From contig CANPGB010000001.1 of assembly GCA_947573485.1 (NCBI GenBank), positions 1 through 64,000 of the forward strand: a DNA stretch of 64,000 bases. The letters run 5' to 3'. The position numbers were made by a program, and so were the translations under genes. The notes under the pieces were generated by a model, which had not been told where the DNA came from, ran no database searches, and saw nothing but the letters and a program-made list of their open reading frames with translations. This DNA comes from an uncultured Porphyromonadaceae bacterium (GTDB lineage: Bacteria > Bacteroidota > Bacteroidia > Bacteroidales > Muribaculaceae). Every line of letters starts with the position of its first letter. Position 1 is the first letter of the stretch. This document shows, one piece after another, positions 9,056-17,314 of the stretch.

Positions 9056-9211
9056 TCAATTGCTACGGGTACATATGAATATAGCGCCCAGGACCCCGGG
9101 CACCCAGGCGCAGCATGTCAGCGCCGTAACGAGCACTATTGAGCCGCACCCCTTGTCGATAACGGCGAGAGGCGGGAATACGAGGCAGAGAATTGCACGG
9201 AGACACGACAT
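9056..9211 (-). CDS. YqaE/Pmp3 family small membrane protein
   Basis: A 51-residue ORF (ATG at 9211, stop at 9056-9058). The product starts MSCLRAILCLVFPPLAVID, continues KGCGSIVLVTALTCCAWVPG and ends near VLGAIFICTRSN. The FPPLAV turn, the G-C-G segment and the two hydrophobic helices match the UPF0057/Pmp3 proteolipid family, which are stress-related inner-membrane peptides in bacteria and eukaryotes. It is rich in cysteine (six). The stop codon lies 1 base before the start of the DUF1460 gene. An 80-codon reading frame overlapping it on the same strand has no recognisable features and is judged spurious. Confidence 0.85.
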   Translation of the reverse strand: MSCLRAILCLVFPPLAVIDKGCGSIVLVTALTCCAWVPGVLGAIFICTRSN

Positions 9212-9384
9212 AATAAAAAGTGTTGGTTGAATTATTCTGCGAAAATACTAATTTTTTGCGTAACGGCGCGCCACGTGCGTAAAAAAATGAAGGTGCAGGG
9301 CTCATCTATGCTGTTTAAGAGAATATTTCTTTAAAGGCATTTGGGGCGGTTGAGAGCGGGTTCGGGGAGTCTTTTTACATTTAG

Positions 9385-9416
9385 TTTGCCGATTTTGAAA
9401 ACTTTTTGTAATTTTG
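9385..9416 (+). promoter_or_regulatory. Promoter of the Lrp/AsnC-GH13 operon
   Basis: TTTG at 9385-9388, 20 bases, then TAATTTTG at 9409-9416: an exact Bacteroidota-type promoter. The regulator's ATG lies 28 bases beyond. Confidence 0.8.
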
Positions 9417-9444
9417 TGGCAAATAAACTAAACATCAGAAACCT

Positions 9445-9915
9445 ATGATAGACAGAATTGACCGCCTCGACCGCAAAATCCTCAATATCGTGATGCACAA
9501 CGCCCGTATACCGTCGAAAGACGTAGCCGTGGTTTGCGGAGTATCGCGTGCCGCCGTTCACCAGCGCATACAGCGCCTCATCGACATGAACGTAATCACC
9601 GGTTCGGGCTACCACGTCAATGCCAAGATACTGGGCTACGCCACCTGCACATATATAGGCGTGAACCTTGAGCGCGGCGCCATGTACCGCGACGTTGTTC
9701 CCGCGCTTGAGAAAATCCCCGAGATTGTAGAGTGCCACTTCACCACAGGCCCGTACACCATGCTTGTCAAACTCTATGCCCGCGACAACGAGCACCTCAT
9801 GGAGCTTCTCAACAAGAAGATCCAGATGATTCCGGGTGTCACCGGCACCGAGACCCTCATCTCGCTCGACCACTCGATTGACCGCGAGATACCTATAGAA
9901 ATCGAAGCCAAGTAA
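9445..9915 (+). CDS. Lrp/AsnC family transcriptional regulator
   Basis: DNA-binding regulator of the feast/famine family. The 156 residues hold an N-terminal HTH (about 8-55; LDRKILNIVMHNARIPSKDV and SRAAVHQRIQRL) and a C-terminal RAM/ligand-binding domain (about 70-150) with VECHFTTGPYTMLVKLYARD. These proteins usually form octamers that respond to amino acids. The gene is first in a rightward run and only 13 bases from a GH13 gene, so it may regulate its own operon. The effector cannot be read from sequence. Confidence 0.93.
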   Translation: MIDRIDRLDRKILNIVMHNARIPSKDVAVVCGVSRAAVHQRIQRLIDMNVITGSGYHVNAKILGYATCTYIGVNLERGAMYRDVVPALEKIPEIVECHFTTGPYTMLVKLYARDNEHLMELLNKKIQMIPGVTGTETLISLDHSIDREIPIEIEAK

Positions 9916-9928
9916 TAAGCACACTTCA

Positions 9929-11350
9929 ATGAAACGTATTATCGCAGCCTTGGCAGGCGTTGCCGTCGTTCTCGGCGCCTGCACACAGCGCAGCGGCGAG
10001 ACCGCCGACGCCACCACCCCGGCACACACCACTCTGGCGCACCCCGAATGGAGCCGCAATGCCGTAATCTATGAGGTAAACACCCGCCAGTATACTCCGG
10101 AGGGCACTTTCAAGGCTTTTGCCGGTCAGCTGCCCCGCCTCAAGGAGCTTGGCGTTGACATACTGTGGTTCATGCCTATCCACCCCATTTCGGAGCTTAA
10201 CCGCAAGGGTGAGCTCGGCAGCTACTATGCCGTGCGCGACTACAAGGGTGTGAATCCCGAGTTCGGGACACTCGACGATTTCCGCGCCGTTGTCGACTCG
10301 GCTCACGCCGCCGGCATGAAAGTGATTATCGACTGGGTGCCCAACCACACCGGCTGCGACAATGCCTGGGTAAGCGAACATCCTGAATACTACCAGCTCA
10401 ACGAGGAGGGCAAGATGTACGGCCCCTTCGACTGGACCGACGTTTACCAGCTCGACTACAGCAAGCCCGAGACCCGTGCAGCGATGATCGATGCCATGGG
10501 CTACTGGCTGCGCGAGGCCAACATCGACGGCTTCCGTTGCGACGTTGCCGGCCGCGTGCCCGTTGACTTCTGGAACGATGCCCGCACTGCTTTCGACAGC
10601 ATCGCCGGGCGCCCCGTGTTCATGCTCGCCGAGGCTACCGAGCCCGAGCTCGTGGAGCACGCTTTCGACATGGACTACAACTGGCCGATGAAAGACCTCT
10701 TCAGCGAGATTGCCTACACCTCGGGCCAGTATACCTACGGCGACGGCACCCGCACCTTCCCCCGCAAGACGGCAGCCGACATCGACTCGCTGCTGCAGCT
10801 GCAGGCCAAGCAGTACCCCGCCGACAGCTACATGATGAACATGATCACCAACCACGACCTCAACTCGTGGGAAGGCACCGAATTTGAGCGTCTGGGCAAC
10901 CTTCAGGCCGCTTTCGCCGTGCTCTCGTACACGCTGCCCGGCATGCCACTTATCTACACCGGCCAGGAGACAGGCCTCAACCGCGCCATTGAGTTCTTTG
11001 TAAAAGACGAGGCTCCCGAGTGGGAACCCCGCAACCAGTATTTCGGCTTCTATCAGAAACTTAATGCGCTCAAGCACAGCCGTCCCGAGCTCGCCGCAGG
11101 TGAGAAAGGCGGAGCTGTTGAGATGCTCCCCACGGCATCGACCGACGTCATAGCCTTCACCCGCGCCACCGGCGGCAGCGGCACTTTCACCGCCGCCAAC
11201 CTCGGCAGCGCGCCCGCACCCCTCTTCGCCGAGGGTCAGGCTCCCGTGCTTGAGGGCTCTACCGACATCTTCACGGGCGAAGATGCTATCCTGCCCGACA
11301 CCCTCGCCCCCGGCCAGTATATTGTAGCCACCTTCAACGCCGCGAAATGA
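9929..11350 (+). CDS. GH13 alpha-amylase family lipoprotein
   Basis: A glycoside hydrolase acting on alpha-1,4-glucans. The 473 residues begin with a lipoprotein signal (VVLGAC, lipidated Cys18), so it is predicted to be anchored in the membrane facing the periplasm or cell surface. The TIM barrel shows VIIDWVPNHTG, nucleophile Asp205 (FRCDVAG), acid/base Glu235 (LAEATEP) and the third acid Asp310 (TNHDLNSW). A short beta-sandwich follows. It lacks the T9SS-like tail of the other two GH13 proteins here. Its last bases overlap the kinase-like gene as ATGA. Confidence 0.92.
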   Translation: MKRIIAALAGVAVVLGACTQRSGETADATTPAHTTLAHPEWSRNAVIYEVNTRQYTPEGTFKAFAGQLPRLKELGVDILWFMPIHPISELNRKGELGSYYAVRDYKGVNPEFGTLDDFRAVVDSAHAAGMKVIIDWVPNHTGCDNAWVSEHPEYYQLNEEGKMYGPFDWTDVYQLDYSKPETRAAMIDAMGYWLREANIDGFRCDVAGRVPVDFWNDARTAFDSIAGRPVFMLAEATEPELVEHAFDMDYNWPMKDLFSEIAYTSGQYTYGDGTRTFPRKTAADIDSLLQLQAKQYPADSYMMNMITNHDLNSWEGTEFERLGNLQAAFAVLSYTLPGMPLIYTGQETGLNRAIEFFVKDEAPEWEPRNQYFGFYQKLNALKHSRPELAAGEKGGAVEMLPTASTDVIAFTRATGGSGTFTAANLGSAPAPLFAEGQAPVLEGSTDIFTGEDAILPDTLAPGQYIVATFNAAK

Positions 11351-12135
11351 CCGAGCAGAGCCAACGCTGGACCGAGATAGAGCACCTGCCCGAGTGGGAC
11401 GAGGAGTTCTATCACATCTACACGGCCAAGAAATTCGGCAAGTGGGTGATGATCAAGACCCTGCGCCCCGAGTTGGCCGACGACCCGCGCTACCGGGCGA
11501 TGATTGAGCAGGAGTTCGATGTGCGCTACAGCCTGGCGCACCCCAACATCGTGATGATCAACGATTTTGAGGATATACCGGGCATAGGGCGCTGCATTGT
11601 GACCGACGACGTGTATGGCGACAGCCTGCGCAAGCTCATCGACGAGAAACGCGTGACTCCCAAGCACATTGAGCAGTTGCGGCACCAGCTCGTCAATGCC
11701 CTGGAGTATATCCAGAGCAAGCATATAGTTCACCCGCCGCTGAAGCCCGAGAACATACTCTTTACCGAGAACATAGGCAACCTGAAGCTTATCGACGTAG
11801 GCTTCGAGCAGCGCCCGTCGCTCTCACACCAGTCGACAGCCGACGACATTTATAACTACGGCAAGGTTCTCACCGAAGCCCTCGACGCCTCGGGGCTCGA
11901 CGACCCCGTGCTGCGCCGCGTGGCCCGCAAATGCACCGAGGCCGACCCGCGCAAGCGTTTCAGCACCATGCAGCAGGTGCACTTGGCACTCGAGAACCGC
12001 AAGAGCCGCCAGCTCTATATGGTAATCATAGCCTTCCTTGTGCTCATGATCCTGCTGTTGCTGTGGCTCAAAACCCCTTATGCACCGGCGCCCGTAACCG
12101 GCACCCCGGCAGCTATTATGAATCTTCTCTTATGA
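11347..12135 (+). CDS. Membrane-anchored protein kinase-like protein, probable pseudokinase
   Basis: The 262 residues have a Hanks-type kinase fold followed by one transmembrane helix (about 223-241). The ATP-binding lysine is present in VMIK (Lys37) and a helix-C glutamate is available (Glu54 or Glu56). The catalytic HRD motif is replaced by HPP (129-131) before the intact LKPEN, so the catalytic Asp is missing, and DFG reads DVG (150-152). No glycine-rich loop is clear at the N-terminus. This suggests a catalytically weak or dead kinase acting as a binding or scaffold domain. It overlaps the GH13 gene upstream and the GNAT-like gene downstream by four bases each. Confidence 0.8.
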   Translation: MTEQSQRWTEIEHLPEWDEEFYHIYTAKKFGKWVMIKTLRPELADDPRYRAMIEQEFDVRYSLAHPNIVMINDFEDIPGIGRCIVTDDVYGDSLRKLIDEKRVTPKHIEQLRHQLVNALEYIQSKHIVHPPLKPENILFTENIGNLKLIDVGFEQRPSLSHQSTADDIYNYGKVLTEALDASGLDDPVLRRVARKCTEADPRKRFSTMQQVHLALENRKSRQLYMVIIAFLVLMILLLLWLKTPYAPAPVTGTPAAIMNLLL

Positions 12136-13286
12136 CAACGACCGACCAGAACCACCCGGTATACGTCCACCCGATAGCCCCGTCGAACGACCAGCTTCAC
12201 CAGTATGTGCAGTTTGGCATCGACCTCTACAAAGGCAACCCATATTATGTTCCGCCGCTGATTTTCGACGACGTGAACACCCTGCGCCCCGACAAGAACC
12301 CCGCATTTGATTTCTGCGAGGCACAGTCGTTCATGGCTTTCCGCAACGGCGAGCCTGTGGGCACCATAACCGCCATAATCAACCATGCGGCCAACGAGCG
12401 CTTCGGCAAAAAGACGCTGCGCTTCGGCTGGCTCGAGTTCATAGACGACGCCGAGGTTGTCGACGGCCTCTTCGAGGCAGCGGCAGCCTGGGGACGCGAA
12501 CGCGGCATGACCGAGATGACCGGCCCCATGGGTTTCTCCGACCTCGACTACGAGGGTATGCTCATCGAGGGCTTTGAGGAGCTCGGCACCATGGCCACCA
12601 TATACAACTGGCCCTACTACCCCAAGCATATGGAACGTCTGGGCTTTGCCAAGGAGGCCGACTGGATTGAATACCGCATAACCGTGCCCGAGAGCGGCGT
12701 GCCCGAGAAACACGCGCGCATTGCCGAGCTCATAGGCCGCAAATTGGGGCTCTCGGTGCTGAAGTTCACCTCCAAGAAACGCATCAAGGAGGAATACGGA
12801 CGCGCCATTTTCGAGCTCGTCAACGAGGCCTATGCCAATCTCTATGGCTTCGTACCCCTCACCGACAGGCAGATTGACTACTATATCGACCTTTACTTAG
12901 GCATGCTTCGCCTCGACGATGTTACGCTCATCATCGACTCGGAGCGCAAGCTCGTGGCCTTGGGCATATCCATGCCCTCGCTCTCCAAAGCCCTTCAGAA
13001 AAGCAAGGGCAAGCTCTTCCCCACGGGGTGGTGGCACCTTCTGCGCGCCATAAACGGCCACACCGATGTTGTGGATCTGCTGCTCGTGGCCGTGAAACCC
13101 GAGTACCAGAGCAAGGGCGTGAACGCCATGATTTTTGCCGACCTCATACCCCGCTACATTGCCAACGGCTACAAGTTTGCCGAGAGCAACGTTGAGCTCG
13201 AAGGCAACGAGAACGTGCAGAAGCAGTGGGAATACTTCGAGCGTCGCCAGCACCGCCGCCGGCGCGCCTACACAAAATCTATCTAA
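12132..13286 (+). CDS. GNAT-like N-acetyltransferase family protein
   Basis: A cytosolic protein of 384 residues. I recognise it as a Bacteroidota family annotated as N-acetyltransferase, with features of two GNAT-like halves. The first has SFMAFRNGEPVGTITAIINH and ERGMTEMTGPMGFSDLDYEG. The second has VDLLLVAVKPEYQSKGVNAM, which resembles the acetyl-CoA-binding region, then YKFAESNVELEGNENVQ. The substrate is unknown. The ATG at 12132 overlaps the kinase-like gene stop and fits the start of homologous sequence; the open frame further upstream is a shadow. nrdJ starts 28 bases later. Confidence 0.72.
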   Translation: MTTTDQNHPVYVHPIAPSNDQLHQYVQFGIDLYKGNPYYVPPLIFDDVNTLRPDKNPAFDFCEAQSFMAFRNGEPVGTITAIINHAANERFGKKTLRFGWLEFIDDAEVVDGLFEAAAAWGRERGMTEMTGPMGFSDLDYEGMLIEGFEELGTMATIYNWPYYPKHMERLGFAKEADWIEYRITVPESGVPEKHARIAELIGRKLGLSVLKFTSKKRIKEEYGRAIFELVNEAYANLYGFVPLTDRQIDYYIDLYLGMLRLDDVTLIIDSERKLVALGISMPSLSKALQKSKGKLFPTGWWHLLRAINGHTDVVDLLLVAVKPEYQSKGVNAMIFADLIPRYIANGYKFAESNVELEGNENVQKQWEYFERRQHRRRRAYTKSI

Positions 13287-13314
13287 CAGCCCGATATAAC
13301 AGGTTACTATACCA

Positions 13315-15855
13315 ATGGAACTTAAAAAGCACTCTTACGACGAGGCCCTCGCGGCCTCGCTCCAATATTTTGGCGGCGATGCCCTCGCCGCCCAAGTCTG
13401 GGTGAGCAAGTATGCCCTCAAGGACAGCGACGGCAACCTCTACGAGCTTACCCCCGACGACATGCACCGCCGCCTCGCCCGCGAGCTCGCGCGCATCGAG
13501 AACCGCTATCCTCAGCCTATGAGCGAGGACGAAATCTTCGGTCTGCTTCGCGACTTCCGCTATGTTGTGCCCCAGGGCAGCCCCATGGCAGGCATAGGCA
13601 ACAACTTCCAGGTAGGCTCACTGTCGAACTGCTTTGTAATCGGTCTTGACGGCAAGCCCGACAGCTACGGCGGCATTATGCGCGTTGACCAGGAGCAGGT
13701 GCAGCTCATGAAGCGCCGCGGCGGCGTGGGTCACGACCTCTCGCACCTTCGCCCCAAAGGCATGGCTGTGAAGAACTCGGCCCTCACCTCCACCGGCCTC
13801 GTGCCTTTTATGGAGCGCTACTCCAACTCTACCCGCGAAGTAGCTCAGGACGGTCGCCGAGGAGCGCTGATGATGACAGTGTCTATCAAGCACCCCGACT
13901 CGGAGGCCTTCATTGACGCCAAGATGACTCCCGGCAAGGTTACGGGCGCCAACGTATCGGTGCGCATCGACGACGCCTTTATGGAAGCCGTTGAGGCCGG
14001 TACACCGTACATTCAGAAATATCCTGTCGATGCCGAGGAGCCTCTGGTAACCAAAGAGATAGATGCAGCTGCGCTGTGGCAGAAAATAGTTGCCAACGCG
14101 TGGAAATCGGCCGAGCCCGGCGTGCTTTTCTGGGATACCATACGCCGCGAGTCGGTGCCCGACTGCTATGCCGACCTCGGGTTCGAGACAATATCCACAA
14201 ACCCCTGCGGCGAGATTCCCCTGTGCCCCTACGACAGCTGCCGTCTCTTGGCTATCAACCTCTATTCGTTTGTAGAGAAGCCTTTTACACCCGAGGCAAG
14301 CTTCAACTACGACCTGCTCACCGAAGTAGTGCGCAAGGCGCAGCGCATAATGGACGACATCATCGACCTTGAGATGGAGAAAATAGACCTCATACTCAAG
14401 AAGATAGACTCCGACCCCGAGCCCGAGGAGGTGAAAGGCCCCGAGCGTAACCTGTGGCTCAAAAACAAGGAAAAAACTCTTCGCGGCCGCCGCACAGGCC
14501 TCGGCACCACCGCCGAGGGCGACATGATAGCCGCCATGGGTCTGCGCTACGGCACCCCCGCCGCCACCGATTTCAGCGTGAGCGTACACCGCGCGGTGGC
14601 TTTAGCAGCCTACACTGAGTCGGTTGAGATGGCAGCCCAGCGCGGCGCTTTCGAGGTTTACGACACCGCCCGCGAGGCATCGAACCCCTATATACAGCGC
14701 CTTGCCGAGGCCGATCCTGAGCTCTACAAGCGCATGGCAGCCCAAGGGCGCCGCAACATTGCCTGCCTCACCATAGCCCCCACGGGCACCACGAGCCTCA
14801 TGACCCGCACATCGTCAGGCATAGAGCCGGTGTTCATGCCGGTGTACAAGCGCCGCCGCAAGGTGAACGCCAACGACGCCAACGTGCACATCGACTATGT
14901 TGACGACTCGGGCGACGCTTTCGAGGAATACATCGTTTACCACCCCAAATTCCTGGATTGGATGCGTGTTGCCGGCATCGACACCGAGAAGCACTACACG
15001 CAGGCCGAGCTCGACGAGATAGTGGCACAGTCGCCCTACGCAGGCGCCACAGCCAACGACATTGACTGGGGCGAGAAGGTGACCATGCAGGGCCGCATAC
15101 AGAAGTGGGTCGACCACTCTATATCGGTGACGATCAACCTGCCCGCCGACATCACCGTTGACGCCGTGGAGACTCTCTACCGCAAGGCATGGCACGAGGG
15201 CTGCAAGGGCTGCACGGTGTACCGCGACGGCTCGCGCTCGGGTGTGCTCATCGCCGTAGAGAAAGAGAAGAAAGACAAGGAGAAGGCCGCAGCCGGTCCC
15301 GCTCCCGTCACCACCAAGCGCCCGATAGAGCTTGAGGCCGACGTTGTACGCTTCCAGAACAACAAGGAGAAGTGGATTGCCTTCGTGGGCCTCGTTGACG
15401 GTCGTCCGTACGAGATTTTCACCGGTCTGGCCGACGACGAAGACGGTATCTTCATACCCAAATCGGTATCGCACGGCAAGATTATCAAGGCCGTAGATGA
15501 GAACGGTGTGAAGCGCTACGACTTCCAGTTCCTCAACAAGCGCGGTCACAAGACCACTATCGAAGGCCTCAGCGACAAGTTCAACCCCGAGTACTGGAAC
15601 TATGCCAAACTCATCTCGGGCGTACTGCGCTACGGCATGCCTATCGACCAGGTTCTCAAGCTTGTAGGCGGTCTTGAGCTTAACTCACAGTCGATCAACA
15701 CCTGGAAAATGGGTGTTGAGCGCGCGCTCAAGAAATACCTGCCCAACGGCACCGCCGCCGGTGGCCAGAAGTGCCCCAACTGCGGTCAGGAGACGCTCAT
15801 CTACCAGGAAGGGTGCCTCATTTGCACCTCCTGCGGCACCTCGAAATGCGGTTAA
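13315..15855 (+). CDS. nrdJ: Adenosylcobalamin-dependent (class II) ribonucleotide reductase
   Basis: Reduces ribonucleotides to deoxyribonucleotides using a B12-derived radical, without oxygen. The 846 residues show Cys106 in GSLSNCFVIG (one of the redox pair), Cys298 in the NPCGEIPL active-site motif, and LTIAPTGTTSLM further on. The C-terminus ends in a four-cysteine zinc-ribbon-like segment (CPNC and CTSC, about 820-846), typical of one NrdJ type. There is no cobalamin riboswitch in the 28-base gap upstream. The gene lies in an apparent rightward run with a GNAT-like gene before it and FKBP genes after it. Confidence 0.94.
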   Translation: MELKKHSYDEALAASLQYFGGDALAAQVWVSKYALKDSDGNLYELTPDDMHRRLARELARIENRYPQPMSEDEIFGLLRDFRYVVPQGSPMAGIGNNFQVGSLSNCFVIGLDGKPDSYGGIMRVDQEQVQLMKRRGGVGHDLSHLRPKGMAVKNSALTSTGLVPFMERYSNSTREVAQDGRRGALMMTVSIKHPDSEAFIDAKMTPGKVTGANVSVRIDDAFMEAVEAGTPYIQKYPVDAEEPLVTKEIDAAALWQKIVANAWKSAEPGVLFWDTIRRESVPDCYADLGFETISTNPCGEIPLCPYDSCRLLAINLYSFVEKPFTPEASFNYDLLTEVVRKAQRIMDDIIDLEMEKIDLILKKIDSDPEPEEVKGPERNLWLKNKEKTLRGRRTGLGTTAEGDMIAAMGLRYGTPAATDFSVSVHRAVALAAYTESVEMAAQRGAFEVYDTAREASNPYIQRLAEADPELYKRMAAQGRRNIACLTIAPTGTTSLMTRTSSGIEPVFMPVYKRRRKVNANDANVHIDYVDDSGDAFEEYIVYHPKFLDWMRVAGIDTEKHYTQAELDEIVAQSPYAGATANDIDWGEKVTMQGRIQKWVDHSISVTINLPADITVDAVETLYRKAWHEGCKGCTVYRDGSRSGVLIAVEKEKKDKEKAAAGPAPVTTKRPIELEADVVRFQNNKEKWIAFVGLVDGRPYEIFTGLADDEDGIFIPKSVSHGKIIKAVDENGVKRYDFQFLNKRGHKTTIEGLSDKFNPEYWNYAKLISGVLRYGMPIDQVLKLVGGLELNSQSINTWKMGVERALKKYLPNGTAAGGQKCPNCGQETLIYQEGCLICTSCGTSKCG

Positions 15856-15932
15856 GGGAACTTCGGCGCCTTTAAATTGTTAATCAGTTGGGTAAGTGAA
15901 TAAACACCTCCCATTAATACATAACTGACACT

Positions 15933-16562
15933 ATGGATAATAAAGAATTCGACAAGCTGAGCTACGCGCTCGGCCTCAGCATGGGCCACAACTTCCGTGG
16001 CTCGGGTATAGATAAAATCAACGTCGAGGATTTTGCCGACGGCGTGGCCGCCGTTTACTACGGCAGCCAGCCCAAGATGAGCTTCGACGAGGCTAAAGAA
16101 GTTATCAACAAATACTTCACCGAGCTTCAGCAGAAGCAGCAGGCCGAAGCCGCCGCCATGGGCGAGCTCAACGAGAAAGCCGGCAAGGAGTTCCTTGCCA
16201 AGAACGGCGAGCGCGCCGAGGTAAAGACCACTCCCTCGGGCCTGCAGTATGAGGTTCTCACCGAAGGCAAGGGACCGAAGCCTACCGCCGGCGACCAGGT
16301 TACGGTGCACTACTCCGGCAAACTCATCGACGGCACTGTGTTCGACAGCAGTGTAGACCGCGGTGAGCCCGCCACTTTCGGCGTGACACAGGTTATTCCG
16401 GGCTGGGTTGAGGCTCTTCAGCTTATGAACGCAGGCTCGAAGTGGCGTCTGTTCATACCCTCGCAGCTCGCTTACGGTCCGCAGGGTGCCGGTGGCATAA
16501 TCGGCCCCAACCAGACCCTTATCTTCGATGTTGAACTCATCGAGGTAGTAGGCAAGAAATGA
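15933..16562 (+). CDS. FKBP-type peptidyl-prolyl isomerase, cytosolic
   Basis: Catalyses cis-trans isomerisation of prolyl bonds and helps folding. The 209 residues lack a signal peptide. An N-terminal helical dimerisation region (about 1-85) resembles FklB/FkpA. The FKBP domain (about 100-208) keeps key residues: VHYSGKLIDGTVFDSS, VIPGWVEALQLM and IPSQLAYG. It is the first of three FKBP genes in a row and overlaps the next by four bases (ATGA). It is the most canonical of the three. Confidence 0.92.
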   Translation: MDNKEFDKLSYALGLSMGHNFRGSGIDKINVEDFADGVAAVYYGSQPKMSFDEAKEVINKYFTELQQKQQAEAAAMGELNEKAGKEFLAKNGERAEVKTTPSGLQYEVLTEGKGPKPTAGDQVTVHYSGKLIDGTVFDSSVDRGEPATFGVTQVIPGWVEALQLMNAGSKWRLFIPSQLAYGPQGAGGIIGPNQTLIFDVELIEVVGKK

Positions 16563-17221
16563 TGCGACGCCTATCGGCAAGCTTACTGACGGCGGTTGCC
16601 CTCACCATGGGCGCCGCCGCAGCCGAGCCCGACTCTCTGAGCCGGGCCGTGGCCGTTTTTATGGCATCTAATTTCAAGATTGCCGTAGAGAACGCCCTCG
16701 GCGACCTGCGCACTACGGGTCTCGACGTTGATACAACGGCCGTAAAGGCTCTGCTGCTCGACGAGCTCGCACGCCCCTACAATGCCAATGAGCACCGCGA
16801 CGCCAATGCCTTTATAGAGCAGGCCATAGAGCGCCACGCCCGCGCCGAGAGCGACGCCCTGCTCGCCCGCGCCGCAGCAGCGCCGGGAGCGCAGGTGCTC
16901 GACGACGGTCTTGTGCTCGAAACTCTCTCCGAAGGCTCGGGGGCATCGCCCACGCCCGAAAGCACGGTGGCAATGCGCTATGCGGTGTCGCTGCCCGACG
17001 GCACGGTGTTCGACTCCATAGGCCCCGACGAGGCTCCCATGGTGACGGCTGTAAAGGCTCTTACTCCGGGCATGGCTATCGGCCTTACCCACATGAAGCC
17101 GGGCGGCAACTACCGCCTGACGGTGCCTCCGGCCTTAGGCTATGGCAAGGAGGGTGTGCCGGGAGTGATTCCGCCCGACTGTGCCCTGCAGTTCGTGGTC
17201 GAGTTAGTAGAAGTAAAGTAG
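16559..17221 (+). CDS. FKBP-type isomerase-like protein, exported and degenerate
   Basis: The 220 residues carry a signal peptide (MMRRLSASLLTAVALTMGAAAAEP), an N-terminal helical part and a C-terminal FKBP domain (about 135-220). The domain is divergent: the usual VIPGW becomes ALTPGM, losing the conserved pocket tryptophan, and the FDSS region reads FDSIGPDEAPM, although YRLTVPPALGYG remains. It may be a chaperone with weak or no isomerase activity. It overlaps the preceding FKBP gene and lies 93 bases from the next. Confidence 0.82.
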   Translation: MMRRLSASLLTAVALTMGAAAAEPDSLSRAVAVFMASNFKIAVENALGDLRTTGLDVDTTAVKALLLDELARPYNANEHRDANAFIEQAIERHARAESDALLARAAAAPGAQVLDDGLVLETLSEGSGASPTPESTVAMRYAVSLPDGTVFDSIGPDEAPMVTAVKALTPGMAIGLTHMKPGGNYRLTVPPALGYGKEGVPGVIPPDCALQFVVELVEVK

Positions 17222-17314
17222 GAGGCCTCCGGCCTAAGTCAAAAGGCAAAAGGCAAAAGGATAAAGTTTTTTTGTCTGAGAATTAATTGAATATAAACAT
17301 AAAATAAGATAGAT

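Noticed and set aside
9063-9305. An 80-codon minus-strand ORF upstream of the DUF1460 gene
   Set aside because: It overlaps the YqaE/Pmp3 gene in another frame, has no family features and reads as low-complexity basic sequence. The YqaE frame has clear family motifs.
13287-13314. Cobalamin riboswitch upstream of nrdJ
   Set aside because: The gap is only 28 bases, far too short, and no B12-box-like sequence is visible in it.
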